This document shows positions 40,266 to 49,628 of a stretch of 64,000 nt of DNA, in pieces. Origin of the DNA: Janthinobacterium silvisoli (lineage in GTDB: Bacteria; Pseudomonadota; Gammaproteobacteria; Burkholderiales; Burkholderiaceae_D); NCBI RefSeq assembly GCF_014200725.1, contig NZ_JACHCL010000010.1, positions 50,792 through 114,791 on the forward strand, read 5' to 3'. Numbering within the stretch: position 1 is the first letter of the stretch; each line of letters starts with the position of its first letter. The position numbers and the translations under genes are program-made. The notes under the pieces were generated by a model. The model did no database searches and was not told where the DNA came from. It saw only the letters and a program-made list of their open reading frames with translations.

Positions 40266-41861
40266 ATGTTAGATGCCACTCTCAAAACCCAGTTGAAAGC
40301 CTATTTGGAAAAGGTCGTGCAGCCGATTGAGATCGTCGCGTCTCTCGATGACAGTGCCAAGGCCCGTGAAATGCAGGAACTGCTCCAGGAAATTACCCTG
40401 TTGAGCGAGCGCATTACGCTGGTGGAGCGCCGCGACGACCAGGAACGCACGCCGTCGTTCAGTATCAACCGCCCAGGCACCGATATCGGCGTACGCTTCG
40501 CCGGCATCCCGCTGGGCCATGAATTTACCTCGCTGGTGCTGGCGCTGCTGCAAGTGGGCGGCCACACCATCAAATTCGACGATGCCGTGATCGAGCAGAT
40601 CCGCAACCTCGAAGGCGATTACGAATTTGAAACGTTTATTTCGCTGAGCTGCCATAACTGCCCGGAAGTGGTGCAGGCGCTCAACGCCATGTCGGTGATT
40701 AACCCGCGCATCAAGGTCACCACCATCGATGGCGGCGTGTTCCCGAAAGAAGTCGAAGCGCGCCAGATCATGGCTGTGCCGATGATGTTCCTGAACGGTG
40801 AACACTTTGGCCAGGGCCGCACCAATGTCGAGGAAATCCTCGCCAAGCTGGACAAGAACGCCGGCGTACGCCAGGCGGCAGCGTTGAGCAAGAAAGACGT
40901 GTTCGACGTGCTGATCGTCGGCGGCGGCCCTGCCGGTGCGGCAGCAGCCATCTACGCTGCCCGCAAAGGCATCAAGACGGGCGTGCTAGCCGAGCGTTTC
41001 GGCGGCCAGGTACTCGATACCATGGCGATCGAAAACTTTATTTCGATTAAGGAAACCGATGGCCCTAAATTTGCCGTGGCGCTGGAACAGCACGTCAAGC
41101 AATACGAAGTGGACATCATGAATACCCAGCGCGCCGCCAAGCTGACGCCGGGCAAGCTGATTGAAATCGAAACGGCCAGCGGCGCCGTGCTGAAAAGCAA
41201 AACCGTCATCCTGGCTACCGGCGCCCGCTGGCGCGAAATCAATGTGCCGGGCGAGAAGGAATACCGCAATCGTGGTGTTGCCTACTGCCCGCACTGCGAC
41301 GGTCCTTTGTTCAAGGGCAAGCGCGTTTCCGTGATCGGCGGCGGCAACTCCGGTGTGGAAGCGGCGATCGACCTGGCTGGCCTGGTCAAGCACGTGACCC
41401 TGATCGAATACGGCGATCAACTGCGTGCCGATGAAGTGCTGCAACGCAAGCTGCGCAGCTTGCCGAACGTGACCGTGATCATGTCGGCGCAAACCACCGA
41501 GATCCACGGCGACGGCAAGATCGTCAATGGCCTGAGCTACAAGGACCGGGTCAGCGGCGAAGCGAAGAAAGTGGAACTGGAAGGCGTGTTCGTGCAGATC
41601 GGCCTGGTGCCGAACACCGAATGGCTGAAAGGCACCTTGTCGCTGTCGCGTCACGGTGAAATCGAAGTCGATGCCCGTGGCCAGACCTCGATCCCCGGCG
41701 TGTTCGCTGCCGGCGACGTGACGACCGTGCCGTACAAGCAAATCATCATCGCCACCGGCGAAGGCGCCAAGGCTGCCCTGTCCGCCTTTGACCACCTGAT
41801 CCGCTCGGGCGACGATGAAGTGGTAGAAGAATCGGCCGCGAAAGAAGCGCTGACCGCTTAA
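40266..41861 (+). CDS. ahpF: AhpF, alkyl hydroperoxide reductase flavoprotein
   Basis: NADH-dependent disulfide reductase of 531 residues that reduces AhpC. An N-terminal tandem thioredoxin-like domain has the CHNC pair near residue 129, followed by a thioredoxin-reductase-like part with FAD motif [15 protein letters not shown], redox pair CPHC near 341, NAD motif [15 protein letters not shown] and a second FAD motif [15 protein letters not shown]. It is 100 bases downstream of ahpC and probably in the same operon. A strong terminator follows. Confidence 0.96.
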   Translation: MLDATLKTQLKAYLEKVVQPIEIVASLDDSAKAREMQELLQEITLLSERITLVERRDDQERTPSFSINRPGTDIGVRFAGIPLGHEFTSLVLALLQVGGHTIKFDDAVIEQIRNLEGDYEFETFISLSCHNCPEVVQALNAMSVINPRIKVTTIDGGVFPKEVEARQIMAVPMMFLNGEHFGQGRTNVEEILAKLDKNAGVRQAAALSKKDVFDVLIVGGGPAGAAAAIYAARKGIKTGVLAERFGGQVLDTMAIENFISIKETDGPKFAVALEQHVKQYEVDIMNTQRAAKLTPGKLIEIETASGAVLKSKTVILATGARWREINVPGEKEYRNRGVAYCPHCDGPLFKGKRVSVIGGGNSGVEAAIDLAGLVKHVTLIEYGDQLRADEVLQRKLRSLPNVTVIMSAQTTEIHGDGKIVNGLSYKDRVSGEAKKVELEGVFVQIGLVPNTEWLKGTLSLSRHGEIEVDARGQTSIPGVFAAGDVTTVPYKQIIIATGEGAKAALSAFDHLIRSGDDEVVEESAAKEALTA

Positions 41862-41878
41862 GTTTTTTGCGCTGGAAC

Positions 41879-41914
41879 AAACCGGAATGGCTGCAAGGCT
41901 ATTCCGGTTTTTTT
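41879..41914 (+). terminator. Terminator after ahpF
   Basis: AAACCGGAATGGC pairs with GCTATTCCGGTTT (with a wobble pair), followed by a T run. Confidence 0.9.
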
Positions 41915-41919
41915 ACGTC

Positions 41920-42264
41920 TCAGCTACCGGTGTACAGGGGATCGCTGGCCACATACACCAGGATATCTTCGGTGGACATCTCCTTCGGTGCGATCTCGGC
42001 CAGGGCGAAGACGGTGGTATTGCTGTAGGTTTGCACGTTCCAGCTGAAGCGCTGTTGGCCGATGACGATGGTGACCGTTTCTCCACGGGTGACGTTGATG
42101 GTTTTCTCGCCGGGTGCGACGGTGATGGTGCGCGTGGCGTTGTCTTGGCTGGCGGGGCTGCCATAGTCGGCGGCGGCACTGGTCGGGCCGGTGGCGTACG
42201 CGTTGGCGCCGAATGCCAGGCTCAGGCTCAAGACGGCGATAGTCGCGCCAGGGAATCTCAACAT
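41920..42264 (-). CDS. CzcE-like periplasmic metal-binding protein
   Basis: A 114-residue exported protein with signal peptide MLRFPGATIAVLSLSLAF (cleavage near ANAYA). The mature part has TRTITVAPGEKTINVTRGET, then VIGQQRFSWNVQT and a C-terminal VYVASDPLYTG, which resembles CzcE of the Cupriavidus metal-resistance cluster, a copper-binding periplasmic protein. There are no czc or cop genes nearby, so a role in metal handling is inferred only. The ATG at 42264 gives the signal peptide; the longer frame does not. Confidence 0.72.
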   Translation of the reverse strand: MLRFPGATIAVLSLSLAFGANAYATGPTSAAADYGSPASQDNATRTITVAPGEKTINVTRGETVTIVIGQQRFSWNVQTYSNTTVFALAEIAPKEMSTEDILVYVASDPLYTGS

Positions 42265-42388
42265 GCTCTTCTCCAAGATAGATCGATGCAGGGTTGCACC
42301 GCTACGCCGTATCGCCAGGATCGCCAGCGTGGCGCAGACGGCATCGTACCCTGTTCTGTGGCTAGACGGCAAAGCCTGGGTATAAAAG

Positions 42389-43015
42389 CTACAGTTCCAA
42401 GGTCGCCGCCAGCGGCACTTGCGGTTCCAGATGGCTGGTCAGCACGATGCATTGGCGGGCCAGGCGCTGCGGTTCGGACAGGCGCTGGCGCAAATAAGCC
42501 ATGGCGCTGGCGTCGAGGCCGTTGAACGGTTCGTCGATCAGCAGCAAGCGCACGGGCAGGGCTAACGCAAGTGCCAGCTGCAATTTTTTATGCTGGCCCA
42601 GGGACAGGGCGGTGATGCTTTGCTGTAAGGTCGACGTCATGGCAAACGCGCTTAGTTCATCATTCAGTAATGCCTTGTCGCTGCCCGGATACAGGGCCAG
42701 GTGCAGGTCGAGAAATTCGTGTACCTGCAGCCAGGGCAGGGCCGGCGTGTCGCCGCCGCAATAGAAAACCTGGGCACGGTAGGCCAGCGGCTGGAAGCTG
42801 CTATCGAGTTCGTCCAGGCGGATGGTTCCGCGCGCGGGCTGCAGGGCGCCGCCCGCCAGTTTCAGCAAGGTGGTCTTGCCAGCGCCATTGGCGCCGCGCA
42901 GCCAGGTGATGCCGGGACCGAACTGCCGGCTGAAGCGCTGGAAGACGCTATGCGTGGCGAAAAAAAAATCGAGCTGCTCGATATGCAGCACGGGAGAAGA
43001 AAGATTCAATTCCAT
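42389..43015 (-). CDS. ABC transporter ATP-binding protein
   Basis: A single ABC ATPase of 208 residues: Walker A LRGANGAGKTTLLKLAGG, signature ALSLGQHKKLQLALAL (LSLGQ in place of LSGGQ), Walker B RLLLIDEPFNGLDASAM and switch His in LTSHLEPQ. It overlaps the upstream membrane protein gene by 10 bases and forms an exporter-type pair with it. Substrate unknown. The ATG at 43015 (MELNLSSPVLHIEQ) is the sensible start. Confidence 0.85.
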   Translation of the reverse strand: MELNLSSPVLHIEQLDFFFATHSVFQRFSRQFGPGITWLRGANGAGKTTLLKLAGGALQPARGTIRLDELDSSFQPLAYRAQVFYCGGDTPALPWLQVHEFLDLHLALYPGSDKALLNDELSAFAMTSTLQQSITALSLGQHKKLQLALALALPVRLLLIDEPFNGLDASAMAYLRQRLSEPQRLARQCIVLTSHLEPQVPLAATLEL

Positions 43016-44109
43016 AATTCGCTTCCGATAGCGCTCAAGGCAAGGATGGAGAAGACGACCAGCGCGACCCTGCCCCGTGCCGTCAGGCGGGGCAAGCCTG
43101 CGATGGCCAGCAGGCAAATCGCAGAGACGACGGCATACACCAGTGGCACGCGGCGCTGCAAGGCGCTCGCATCGGCCCAGTGCAATACAAGGCCGGCGCC
43201 CAGCAGCACGGCCAGGCCGGGCAGCACACCGAAGGCACAGGCCAGCACGGTCAACGGTTTGCTGGCAATGGGCCAGGCGTCCAGCGATGGGCGCAACATC
43301 GCGATTTGTTCGCGCACAGCCTTGTCGCCGCGGTCCGTCAAAATGACCAGGCTGGCGCTGGCCAGCAGGCCCAGCAAGGGGCCGGGCACGACCGGCACGC
43401 GCAGCAGCCAGGCCAGCATGCTGGCGACAGTCCCGGCCAGCAGCAGGCTTTGCTGCATACCGGTCACATTCTCATTGCGCCAGAACGGCAGCCAGAACAA
43501 ACGCCGCCACAGGAACACGGTGCGCCAGCGCGGCGTGTGGGGCACATATACGCTCGTCGTTTGCTCCTGCGCCTGTTGCACGGGCCGTGGCGCACGCATG
43601 CGCAAGCTCAATATGCAAGTCGATAACAGCCAGGCCAGCAGCCAGACGGCCAGGTTGATGGCGATGCCTGGCGCCAGGACGGCGTGCAGCCAGGCCGGCG
43701 ACTGCACCAGCCACACGATGATCGAAATGGCATAGGCAATACCCAGCGGTAGCATCAGCATGCCGGCTACCAACGCATCGGCTGACCAGCGCAGGCGCGG
43801 CGCCACGGGCAGCTGGCGCAGCCAGGCCGCGATGGGACCGGGCAACAAGCGCTTGCGCAGCAGCCAGGCGGGCAGGCTGGTCAGCAGTATCTGGGCGCTC
43901 AGCAGACCCAGCGCTGTCGGCCAGGGCAGGGTGGGCGCCATCAAGCCAGGCAGGGCCATTACGCTGAGCAGGCCCAGCAAGACTGGCCCGGCCAGCAGCA
44001 CGAAGATTTCCACAGAACTGGTCAGACTGGCGATAAATTGCAGCAGCGCATGATGCGCCAGGCGCATGCGCAGGGCGAGATAGGGATGGGTACTGCGAGG
44101 CAAGCGCAT
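43006..44109 (-). CDS. Integral membrane protein, ABC exporter permease partner
   Basis: A 367-residue protein with about ten hydrophobic segments and short, Arg-rich loops (for example SLRMRAPRPVQQAQEQ in mid-protein). I do not recognise a named family; Trp/Leu-rich segments and the overlapping ATPase gene indicate an ABC-2-like exporter permease. A T-rich tRNA terminator lies upstream on the same strand. Confidence 0.7.
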   Translation of the reverse strand: MRLPRSTHPYLALRMRLAHHALLQFIASLTSSVEIFVLLAGPVLLGLLSVMALPGLMAPTLPWPTALGLLSAQILLTSLPAWLLRKRLLPGPIAAWLRQLPVAPRLRWSADALVAGMLMLPLGIAYAISIIVWLVQSPAWLHAVLAPGIAINLAVWLLAWLLSTCILSLRMRAPRPVQQAQEQTTSVYVPHTPRWRTVFLWRRLFWLPFWRNENVTGMQQSLLLAGTVASMLAWLLRVPVVPGPLLGLLASASLVILTDRGDKAVREQIAMLRPSLDAWPIASKPLTVLACAFGVLPGLAVLLGAGLVLHWADASALQRRVPLVYAVVSAICLLAIAGLPRLTARGRVALVVFSILALSAIGSELWN

Positions 44110-44169
44110 CGTGGGGATCTGGGTAGGCGGAGTGGGCAGATTCTAGCAGTGAATTTCCAGCCCTGAAAT

Positions 44170-44211
44170 GGGAAAAGCCCTTCGGTTCAGAGAACCAAAG
44201 GGCCTTTCTTT
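44170..44211 (-). terminator. Terminator of the distal tRNA Val-Asp unit
   Basis: On the minus strand, AAAGGCCCTTTGGTTC pairs with GAACCGAAGGGCTTTT, just after tRNA-Asp. It is the diverged counterpart of the hairpin at 44585-44625. Confidence 0.8.
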
Positions 44212-44214
44212 TAT

Positions 44215-44291
44215 TGGCGGAGCGGACGGGACTCGAACCCGCGACCCCCGACGTGACAGGCCGGTATTCTAACCAACTGAACTACCACTCC
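44215..44291 (-). tRNA. tRNA-Asp (GTC), copy 2
   Basis: 77 bases including an encoded CCA end. Acceptor GGAGTGG pairs with CCGCTCC, anticodon loop CTGTCAC (anticodon GTC) and T arm GGGTTCGAGTCCC. It is identical to the copy at 44629-44705. Confidence 0.97.
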
Positions 44292-44344
44292 AAGCTCGTA
44301 TGATCTGTATTGCTGATCCATGAAGCACTGGATAATTTTCTGTT

Positions 44345-44420
44345 TGGTGGGTGCTGAGAGGCTCGAACTCCCGACCTACGCCTTGTAAGGGCGCCGCTCT
44401 ACCAACTGAGCTAAGCACCC
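44345..44420 (-). tRNA. tRNA-Val (TAC), copy 2
   Basis: 76 bases with encoded CCA. Acceptor GGGTGCT pairs with AGCACCC, D arm AGCTCAGTTGGTAGAGC, anticodon loop CTTACAA (anticodon TAC) and T arm GGAGTTCGAGCCTC. It is 53 bases upstream of tRNA-Asp in one transcript. Confidence 0.97.
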
Positions 44421-44474
44421 GCTATATCCCAGAAAACTATCCCGACGTTTGTCACCACGTCTGGAAGAGGCATC

Positions 44475-44503
44475 ATTATAGGTAGCCTCTGCCGCTTCTG
44501 CAA
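44475..44503 (-). promoter_or_regulatory. Promoter of the distal tRNA unit
   Basis: On the minus strand, TTGCAG (44498-44503) and TATAAT (44475-44480) are 17 bases apart, a near-consensus sigma-70 promoter. Confidence 0.8.
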
Positions 44504-44584
44504 CTGTTACGACATGGTTTTTTGCAAAAAACTGCCATTTTTTTCAGGATGGGGTATCGAGGTGGATTTTTCGGGCCTGAAATG

Positions 44585-44625
44585 GGAAAAGCCCTCTGCT
44601 TCCAGGAAGCAAAGGGCTTTTCTTT
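44585..44625 (-). terminator. Terminator of the proximal tRNA Val-Asp unit
   Basis: On the minus strand, AAAAGCCCTTTGCTTCC pairs with GGAAGCAGAGGGCTTTT, just after tRNA-Asp. Confidence 0.85.
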
Positions 44626-44628
44626 TAT

Positions 44629-44705
44629 TGGCGGAGCGGACGGGACTCGAACCCGCGACCCCCGACGTGACAGGCCGGTATTCTAACCAACTGAACTACC
44701 ACTCC
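44629..44705 (-). tRNA. tRNA-Asp (GTC), copy 1
   Basis: 77 bases with encoded CCA, anticodon GTC, identical to the copy at 44215-44291 and exactly 414 bases away. Confidence 0.97.
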
Positions 44706-44759
44706 AAGCTCGTATGATCTGTATTGCTGATCCATGAAGCACTGGACAGTTTTCTGATT

Positions 44760-44835
44760 TGGTGGGTGCTGAGAGGCTCGAACTCCCGACCTACGCCTTG
44801 TAAGGGCGCCGCTCTACCAACTGAGCTAAGCACCC
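44760..44835 (-). tRNA. tRNA-Val (TAC), copy 1
   Basis: 76 bases with encoded CCA, anticodon TAC, identical over the tRNA body to the copy at 44345-44420 (415 bases away). Confidence 0.97.
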
Positions 44836-44891
44836 AATGCTTGACTCAGAAAACTATCCTGACGTTTGTCACCACGTCTGGAAGAGGCGCT

Positions 44892-44920
44892 ATTATAGGA
44901 CGACGAAAATCCTGATGCAA
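44892..44920 (-). promoter_or_regulatory. Promoter of the proximal tRNA unit
   Basis: On the minus strand, TTGCAT (44915-44920) and TATAAT (44892-44897) are 17 bases apart. The sequence after the -10 box matches the other unit while the spacer and -35 do not. Confidence 0.8.
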
Positions 44921-44945
44921 GCGCTTTTTTCCATTTAGTGCCAAT

Positions 44946-47099
44946 TTATTCTGTAATGCCCCATTGCGACAGCATCCAGGCCGTATTGAAAGCCCCTTCC
45001 GCAATCGCGTCATAGCGGCCCGACGCGCCGCCGTGGCCAGCGCCCATATTCGTTTTCAGCAACAAGGGATGGTTGTCGGTCTTGTAGGCGCGCAGCTTGG
45101 CCACGTACTTGGCCGGTTCCCAGTACATCACTTGGCTATCGTTCAAGCCCGTCGTCACCAGCATGGCTGGGTAGTTCTTGCGAGCAATGTTGTCATACGG
45201 CGAGTAGCTGAGCATGTAGTCGTAGGCCGCCTTTTCATTCGGGTTGCCCCATTCCAGGTATTCGCCGGTGGTCAGCGGCAGACTGGCGTCCATCATGGTG
45301 TTCATCACGTCGACAAACGGTACGGCCGCGTGCACCGCGTGGAACAGTTCCGGGCGCATGTTGACGACGGCGCCCATCAGCAAGCCGCCGGCGCTGCCGC
45401 CCTGGATGATCAGGCGGTTCGGGCTGGTCCATTTTTCGCGCACCAGGTAGTCGGCGCTGTCGATGAAGTCATTAAAAGTGTTTTTCTTCTTCATCAGCAT
45501 GCCGTCTTCATGCCAGGCTTCGCCCATGTCGGTGCCGCCACGGATATGCGCCTGCACATAGATCACGCCACGGTCCAGCAGGCTGAGGCGGGCGATCGAG
45601 AAACCAGCTTCCGTGGAAATGCCGTAGGAACCATACGAGTACAGCAGCAGCGGGGCGGAACCGTCGAGCTTGACGCCTTTCTTGTAGACCACCCACAGTG
45701 GCACTTGCACGCCATCGCGCGCTGTCACCCACAGGCGTTGGGTGGTGTAGCGGGAAGCATCATAACCGCCGACGACTTCCTGCTGTTTCAGCACCGTGCG
45801 CTTGCCGTCTTTCATCGACACATCGATGACGGTCGGTGGCGTGACGGGCGATTGATACGACATGCGAAATTGCGTGGCGTTAAATTCTGGCGTGCCAGCC
45901 GGGTTGGCCAGGTAGACCGGGTCGTCGAATTGCACGGTTTTCCAGTGCTTGCTGGCGAAATCGTAGATGCGCGCGCGGTTCAGAGCGCGCGATTTTTCCA
46001 TCACCACCAGATAGTTTTGGAACACATCGAGCGATTTGATGACGGCATTCTTGTCATGCGGCACCAGCTCCTTCCAGTTCTTGGATTGGGGCGCTGACAG
46101 CGGCGCGCTGACGATGCGGAAGTTCTTGGCATTCTTGTTGGTCAGGATGTACAGCAGGCCATCGCGGTGTTCGACGCTGTAGCGGTGGCCTTTTTCACGC
46201 GGCAAGACCGATTTGAAGACGCCGTTCGGCTGGTCGGTTGGCAGCAAAGAGATTTCGCTGGTATCGGTGCTGCCGGCGCGCAGCACAAAGAACTTCTTGT
46301 CTTGCGTGCGGCCCACGTTGATGGAGAATTGTTCCACTGCTTCGTGGTAAACCTCTTGCGGCGTGCCGCCCAGGGCCAGGCGGAACAGGCGGTCCGAACG
46401 CTTGGTGGTAGCGTCTTCCTGTACCAGCAGCAAGGTGGCGTTGTCCGCCGCCCAGGCCAGCGAAGTAACGCGCGGCATGCTGTCGGTCAGCAATTGGCCC
46501 GTCTTCAAATCCTTGATATGCAATTCGTACTGGCGAAAGCCCGTGGTGTCGGTGGTGTAGGCGAGCAATTGCTCATTCGGGCTGACGGAAAAGGCGCGCA
46601 CCGAAAAGAATTTCTGGCCTTCGGCTAACTTGTTCTGGTCCAGCAGGATTTCTTCGGCCGCTTGCGCATCATAGGCGCCATTGGCGCCCACGGGGCGGCG
46701 GCAATTGATCGCATACTGCTTGCCCGCCTCGGTGCGCGTGTAATAGTAGAAGTTGCCAATACGCACAGGCACGGACAAGTCCACTTCCTGTATGCGGCCC
46801 TTGATTTCCGCAAAGACCTTGTCGGCCAGCGGCTGTATCGGCGCCGTGACGGCTGCCGTGTAGGCATTTTCCGCATTCAGGTAGTCGATGACGGCAGGAT
46901 CGGTTTTCTTTTGCAGCCAGCGGTAATCATCGGTCACGACGGTGCCGTGGCGGGTTTCCTGCCAGGCTGTCTTGGCAGCGACAGGCGCAACAGGTGCGAC
47001 GGGGGCATCGGCAGCTTGCGCTACACCCGATAGCAGCAAGGCAGGCAAGATGGTCGAACAAAGGGACAAGCGACGCATGGCGTGATGGGCAATAGACAA
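44946..47099 (-). CDS. ptrB: Oligopeptidase B-like S9 peptidase, exported
   Basis: Trypsin-like oligopeptidase of 717 residues. It has a beta-propeller N-terminal half and a hydrolase domain with RGGTDMGEAWHEDG, nucleophile IQGGSAGGLLMG and His in GAGHGGASGRY. A TTG start at 47099 is supported by AAGGAG five bases upstream; an ATG at 47078 is the alternative. Either start gives a signal peptide (RRLSLCSTILPALLLSGVAQA), so unlike E. coli PtrB it should be periplasmic. Confidence 0.9.
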   Translation of the reverse strand: MSIAHHAMRRLSLCSTILPALLLSGVAQAADAPVAPVAPVAAKTAWQETRHGTVVTDDYRWLQKKTDPAVIDYLNAENAYTAAVTAPIQPLADKVFAEIKGRIQEVDLSVPVRIGNFYYYTRTEAGKQYAINCRRPVGANGAYDAQAAEEILLDQNKLAEGQKFFSVRAFSVSPNEQLLAYTTDTTGFRQYELHIKDLKTGQLLTDSMPRVTSLAWAADNATLLLVQEDATTKRSDRLFRLALGGTPQEVYHEAVEQFSINVGRTQDKKFFVLRAGSTDTSEISLLPTDQPNGVFKSVLPREKGHRYSVEHRDGLLYILTNKNAKNFRIVSAPLSAPQSKNWKELVPHDKNAVIKSLDVFQNYLVVMEKSRALNRARIYDFASKHWKTVQFDDPVYLANPAGTPEFNATQFRMSYQSPVTPPTVIDVSMKDGKRTVLKQQEVVGGYDASRYTTQRLWVTARDGVQVPLWVVYKKGVKLDGSAPLLLYSYGSYGISTEAGFSIARLSLLDRGVIYVQAHIRGGTDMGEAWHEDGMLMKKKNTFNDFIDSADYLVREKWTSPNRLIIQGGSAGGLLMGAVVNMRPELFHAVHAAVPFVDVMNTMMDASLPLTTGEYLEWGNPNEKAAYDYMLSYSPYDNIARKNYPAMLVTTGLNDSQVMYWEPAKYVAKLRAYKTDNHPLLLKTNMGAGHGGASGRYDAIAEGAFNTAWMLSQWGITE

Positions 47100-47222
47100 G
47101 TCAACTCCTTTTTAGTGTTGTGCCAAGATTTTAATCTTGTCATTGAGAAAAGCAACCGTTGATCCCCGTCATGGCCCTGAGTGCCGTTCGTTTCAACTTG
47201 CATCCTGCCGCATTTCAGGTAA

Positions 47223-47242
47223 TACTGTATGCATACACAGTA
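47223..47242. promoter_or_regulatory. LexA (SOS) box upstream of dinB
   Basis: TACTGTATGCATACACAGTA: a complete CTGT-N8-ACAG core with TA/TA flanks, 48 bases before the likely dinB start. It also lies 124 bases from the divergent ptrB start. Confidence 0.92.
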
Positions 47243-47289
47243 TCTTGCCGCAACCGTCTGCAGGCAGGCTTAACCGCCGCGAGGTGTCC

Positions 47290-48489
47290 TTGACCACATC
47301 TGTTTCTTCATCTGCCGATGCGCGTTGCGGGGACGCCCGCCGCTGGATAGCCCACCTGGATATGGATGCGTTTTTTGCGTCCGTCGAATTGCTGAAATAT
47401 CCGGAATTGCGCGGCCAGCCCGTCGTGATCGGTGGTGGCCGCTTGCAGCAACCGGTGCTGCAGGCCGATGGCACGCGGCAATATGCGCGCATGCGCGATT
47501 ACGTGGGGCGCGGCGTGGTCACCACATCCACCTATGAAGCGCGGGCCTTTGGCGTGTTTTCTGCGATGGGCATCATGAAGGCGGCCAAGCTAGCGCCGGA
47601 CAGCATTTTATTGCCGGCCGATTTCGAGGCGTATCGCGAGTATTCGGCGCGCTTCAAGCAAGCCGTAGCCAATATCGCGCCCGTGATTCAAAACGTGGGC
47701 ATCGACGAGATTTATATCGACCTCACCGAATATGGCGAACAAGCGCCTGCCATGGCCGCCCGCCTGAAAGCGGCCGTGTTCGAGGCGACAGGATTGTCGT
47801 GCTCGATCGGTCTGGCGCCGAACAAACTGCTGGCGAAAATATGCTCCGACCTGGAAAAACCGAATGGCTTGACCATCTTGCATCCCGACGATGTGGCCAC
47901 CCGCGTCTGGCCCTTGCCGGCAAAAAAAATCAATGGCATCGGTCCCAAGGCCACCGCCAAGCTGGAAGCGCTGGGCATAGTCACCATCGGCGAACTGGCG
48001 CAAGCGGACACGGGCATGCTGCGCACGCAGTTCGGCGACCTGTACACGAGCTGGCTGTGCCAGGCGGCGCAGGGCATCGATGAACGGCCCGTGCAGACCA
48101 GCCGCGAAACCAAGTCCGTCAGCCGCGAGACGACGTTCGAGCGCGATCTGCAGGTGGTGCGCGACCGCGCCATCCTGTCGGAAAAACTGGAAAGCCTGTG
48201 CACGCGGGTGGCGGGCGACCTGGACAAGCAGGCGCTGGCGGGGCGCACGGTGGGCATCAAGCTGCGCTTCGAAGATTTCAGCACGGTGACGCGCGACATC
48301 ACCTTGCCCAGCGCGACGGCAGAGGCCAGCGCCATCCTGCGCGCCAGCCGCGATTGTTTAAAGCGGGTGCCGTTCGAGAAAAAAATCCGCCTGCTGGGCG
48401 TGCGCATCTCGACCTTGTGCGATCCTGCCCTGCAAATACAGCAAGCGCGGCAAGTCCCTGCGCAGGCGGAGCTGTTCCCCGCCCTGTAG
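47290..48489 (+). CDS. dinB: DNA polymerase IV (Y family)
   Basis: Translesion polymerase of about 399 residues. Catalytic motifs WIAHLDMDAFFASVELL and the second acidic cluster NVGIDEIYIDLT are intact, with CSIGLAPNKLLAKICSDLEK and helix-hairpin-helix INGIGPKATAKLEALGI. The C-terminal QAELFPAL fits a sliding-clamp-binding motif. The start is uncertain: TTG at 47290 has GAGG at spacing 5 and GTG at 47284 is close by; the upstream frame overlaps the LexA box and is unlikely to be translated. Induction in the SOS response follows from the LexA box. Confidence 0.92.
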   Translation: MTTSVSSSADARCGDARRWIAHLDMDAFFASVELLKYPELRGQPVVIGGGRLQQPVLQADGTRQYARMRDYVGRGVVTTSTYEARAFGVFSAMGIMKAAKLAPDSILLPADFEAYREYSARFKQAVANIAPVIQNVGIDEIYIDLTEYGEQAPAMAARLKAAVFEATGLSCSIGLAPNKLLAKICSDLEKPNGLTILHPDDVATRVWPLPAKKINGIGPKATAKLEALGIVTIGELAQADTGMLRTQFGDLYTSWLCQAAQGIDERPVQTSRETKSVSRETTFERDLQVVRDRAILSEKLESLCTRVAGDLDKQALAGRTVGIKLRFEDFSTVTRDITLPSATAEASAILRASRDCLKRVPFEKKIRLLGVRISTLCDPALQIQQARQVPAQAELFPAL

Positions 48490-48618
48490 CGGCATCGCCC
48501 CATTTTATTGATTGCGAAAAAAGCACCGCGCCCGACCGCGCCTTTGACGGCATCGCCATGTCAAAAGTGTAGAATGGCGTTCCCCTGGCACTACTGAAAC
48601 AAACGGAAGACAAAAACT

Positions 48619-49515
48619 ATGTGGTTCAAGAATCTTCAGATTTACCGCCTGCCCGCTCCTTGGGCTTATACGCCAGAACAACTGGAAGAGGCATTGGCCT
48701 CGAACAAATTTACGCCGGCGACCAGCATGGATCTGATGCGCCAGGGCTGGGATACGCCACGCCCTAACGGTGGCCTGGTTCACGTAGTGAACAAGCAGAT
48801 GCTGATCTTGCTGGGAACAGAAAAGAAACTGTTGCCCGCCACCGTGATCAACCAGGTGGCCAAGGCCCGCGCTGCTGAAATGGAAGAAGCGCAAGGCTTT
48901 GCACCAGGCAAGAAAGCCATGAAGGAATTGAAGGAACGCGTGGCCGACGAACTGCTGCCGCGCGCCTTCAGCATTCGCAGCAATGTGTGGACCTGGATCG
49001 ACCCCGTCAATGGCTGGTTGGTGGTCGATGCGGCCAGCCCGGCCAAGGCTGACGAAGTGATCAAGCTGCTGCTGAAAGCGGTCGACAAATTGCCGCTGGA
49101 AAGCCTGCGCGTGCAGCGCTCGCCAGTGGCGGTAATGACCGAATGGCTGCAAGCGGACGACGCGCCTGCCGGTTTCACGGTGGACATGGATACGGAATTG
49201 CGGGCCACCGGCGAAAGCAAGGCCACCGTGCGCTATGTGCGCCACACGCTGGAAGCGGACGATGTACGCCGCCATATCGCGGCCGGCAAGCAATGCACGC
49301 GCCTGGCCATGACCTGGAATGACAAGATATCGTTCGTGCTGACCGAATCGCTGGCCATCAAGAGCGTCAAGCCGCTGGACGTGATCAAGGAAACCGAATC
49401 GAGCACCAAGAACGATGAAGAGCGTTTCGATGGCGACCTGATGCTGATGACGGGCGAGCTGAGTAAACTCATGGCCGACGTGGTTGAAGCACTCGGCGGC
49501 GAAGCGACCGCTTAA
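48619..49515 (+). CDS. rdgC: RdgC, recombination-associated protein
   Basis: Ring-shaped DNA-binding protein of 298 residues that limits RecA activity. N-terminus [15 protein letters not shown], then [18 protein letters not shown] and, later, [17 protein letters not shown] and [16 protein letters not shown] are family landmarks. A possible promoter TTGACG (48544) and TGTAGA (48568), 18 bases apart, precedes it. Confidence 0.95.
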   Translation: MWFKNLQIYRLPAPWAYTPEQLEEALASNKFTPATSMDLMRQGWDTPRPNGGLVHVVNKQMLILLGTEKKLLPATVINQVAKARAAEMEEAQGFAPGKKAMKELKERVADELLPRAFSIRSNVWTWIDPVNGWLVVDAASPAKADEVIKLLLKAVDKLPLESLRVQRSPVAVMTEWLQADDAPAGFTVDMDTELRATGESKATVRYVRHTLEADDVRRHIAAGKQCTRLAMTWNDKISFVLTESLAIKSVKPLDVIKETESSTKNDEERFDGDLMLMTGELSKLMADVVEALGGEATA

Positions 49516-49628
49516 GTTTCCAGTTCAACACGGTCAGTCCTGACGGCCCGGTGGCAGTATGCACCGGGCCGTTTTTGCAATAAAAAGCCCGCTGGTAGCG
49601 GTCTGGTCTCAAGACTACAAATTGAAAA

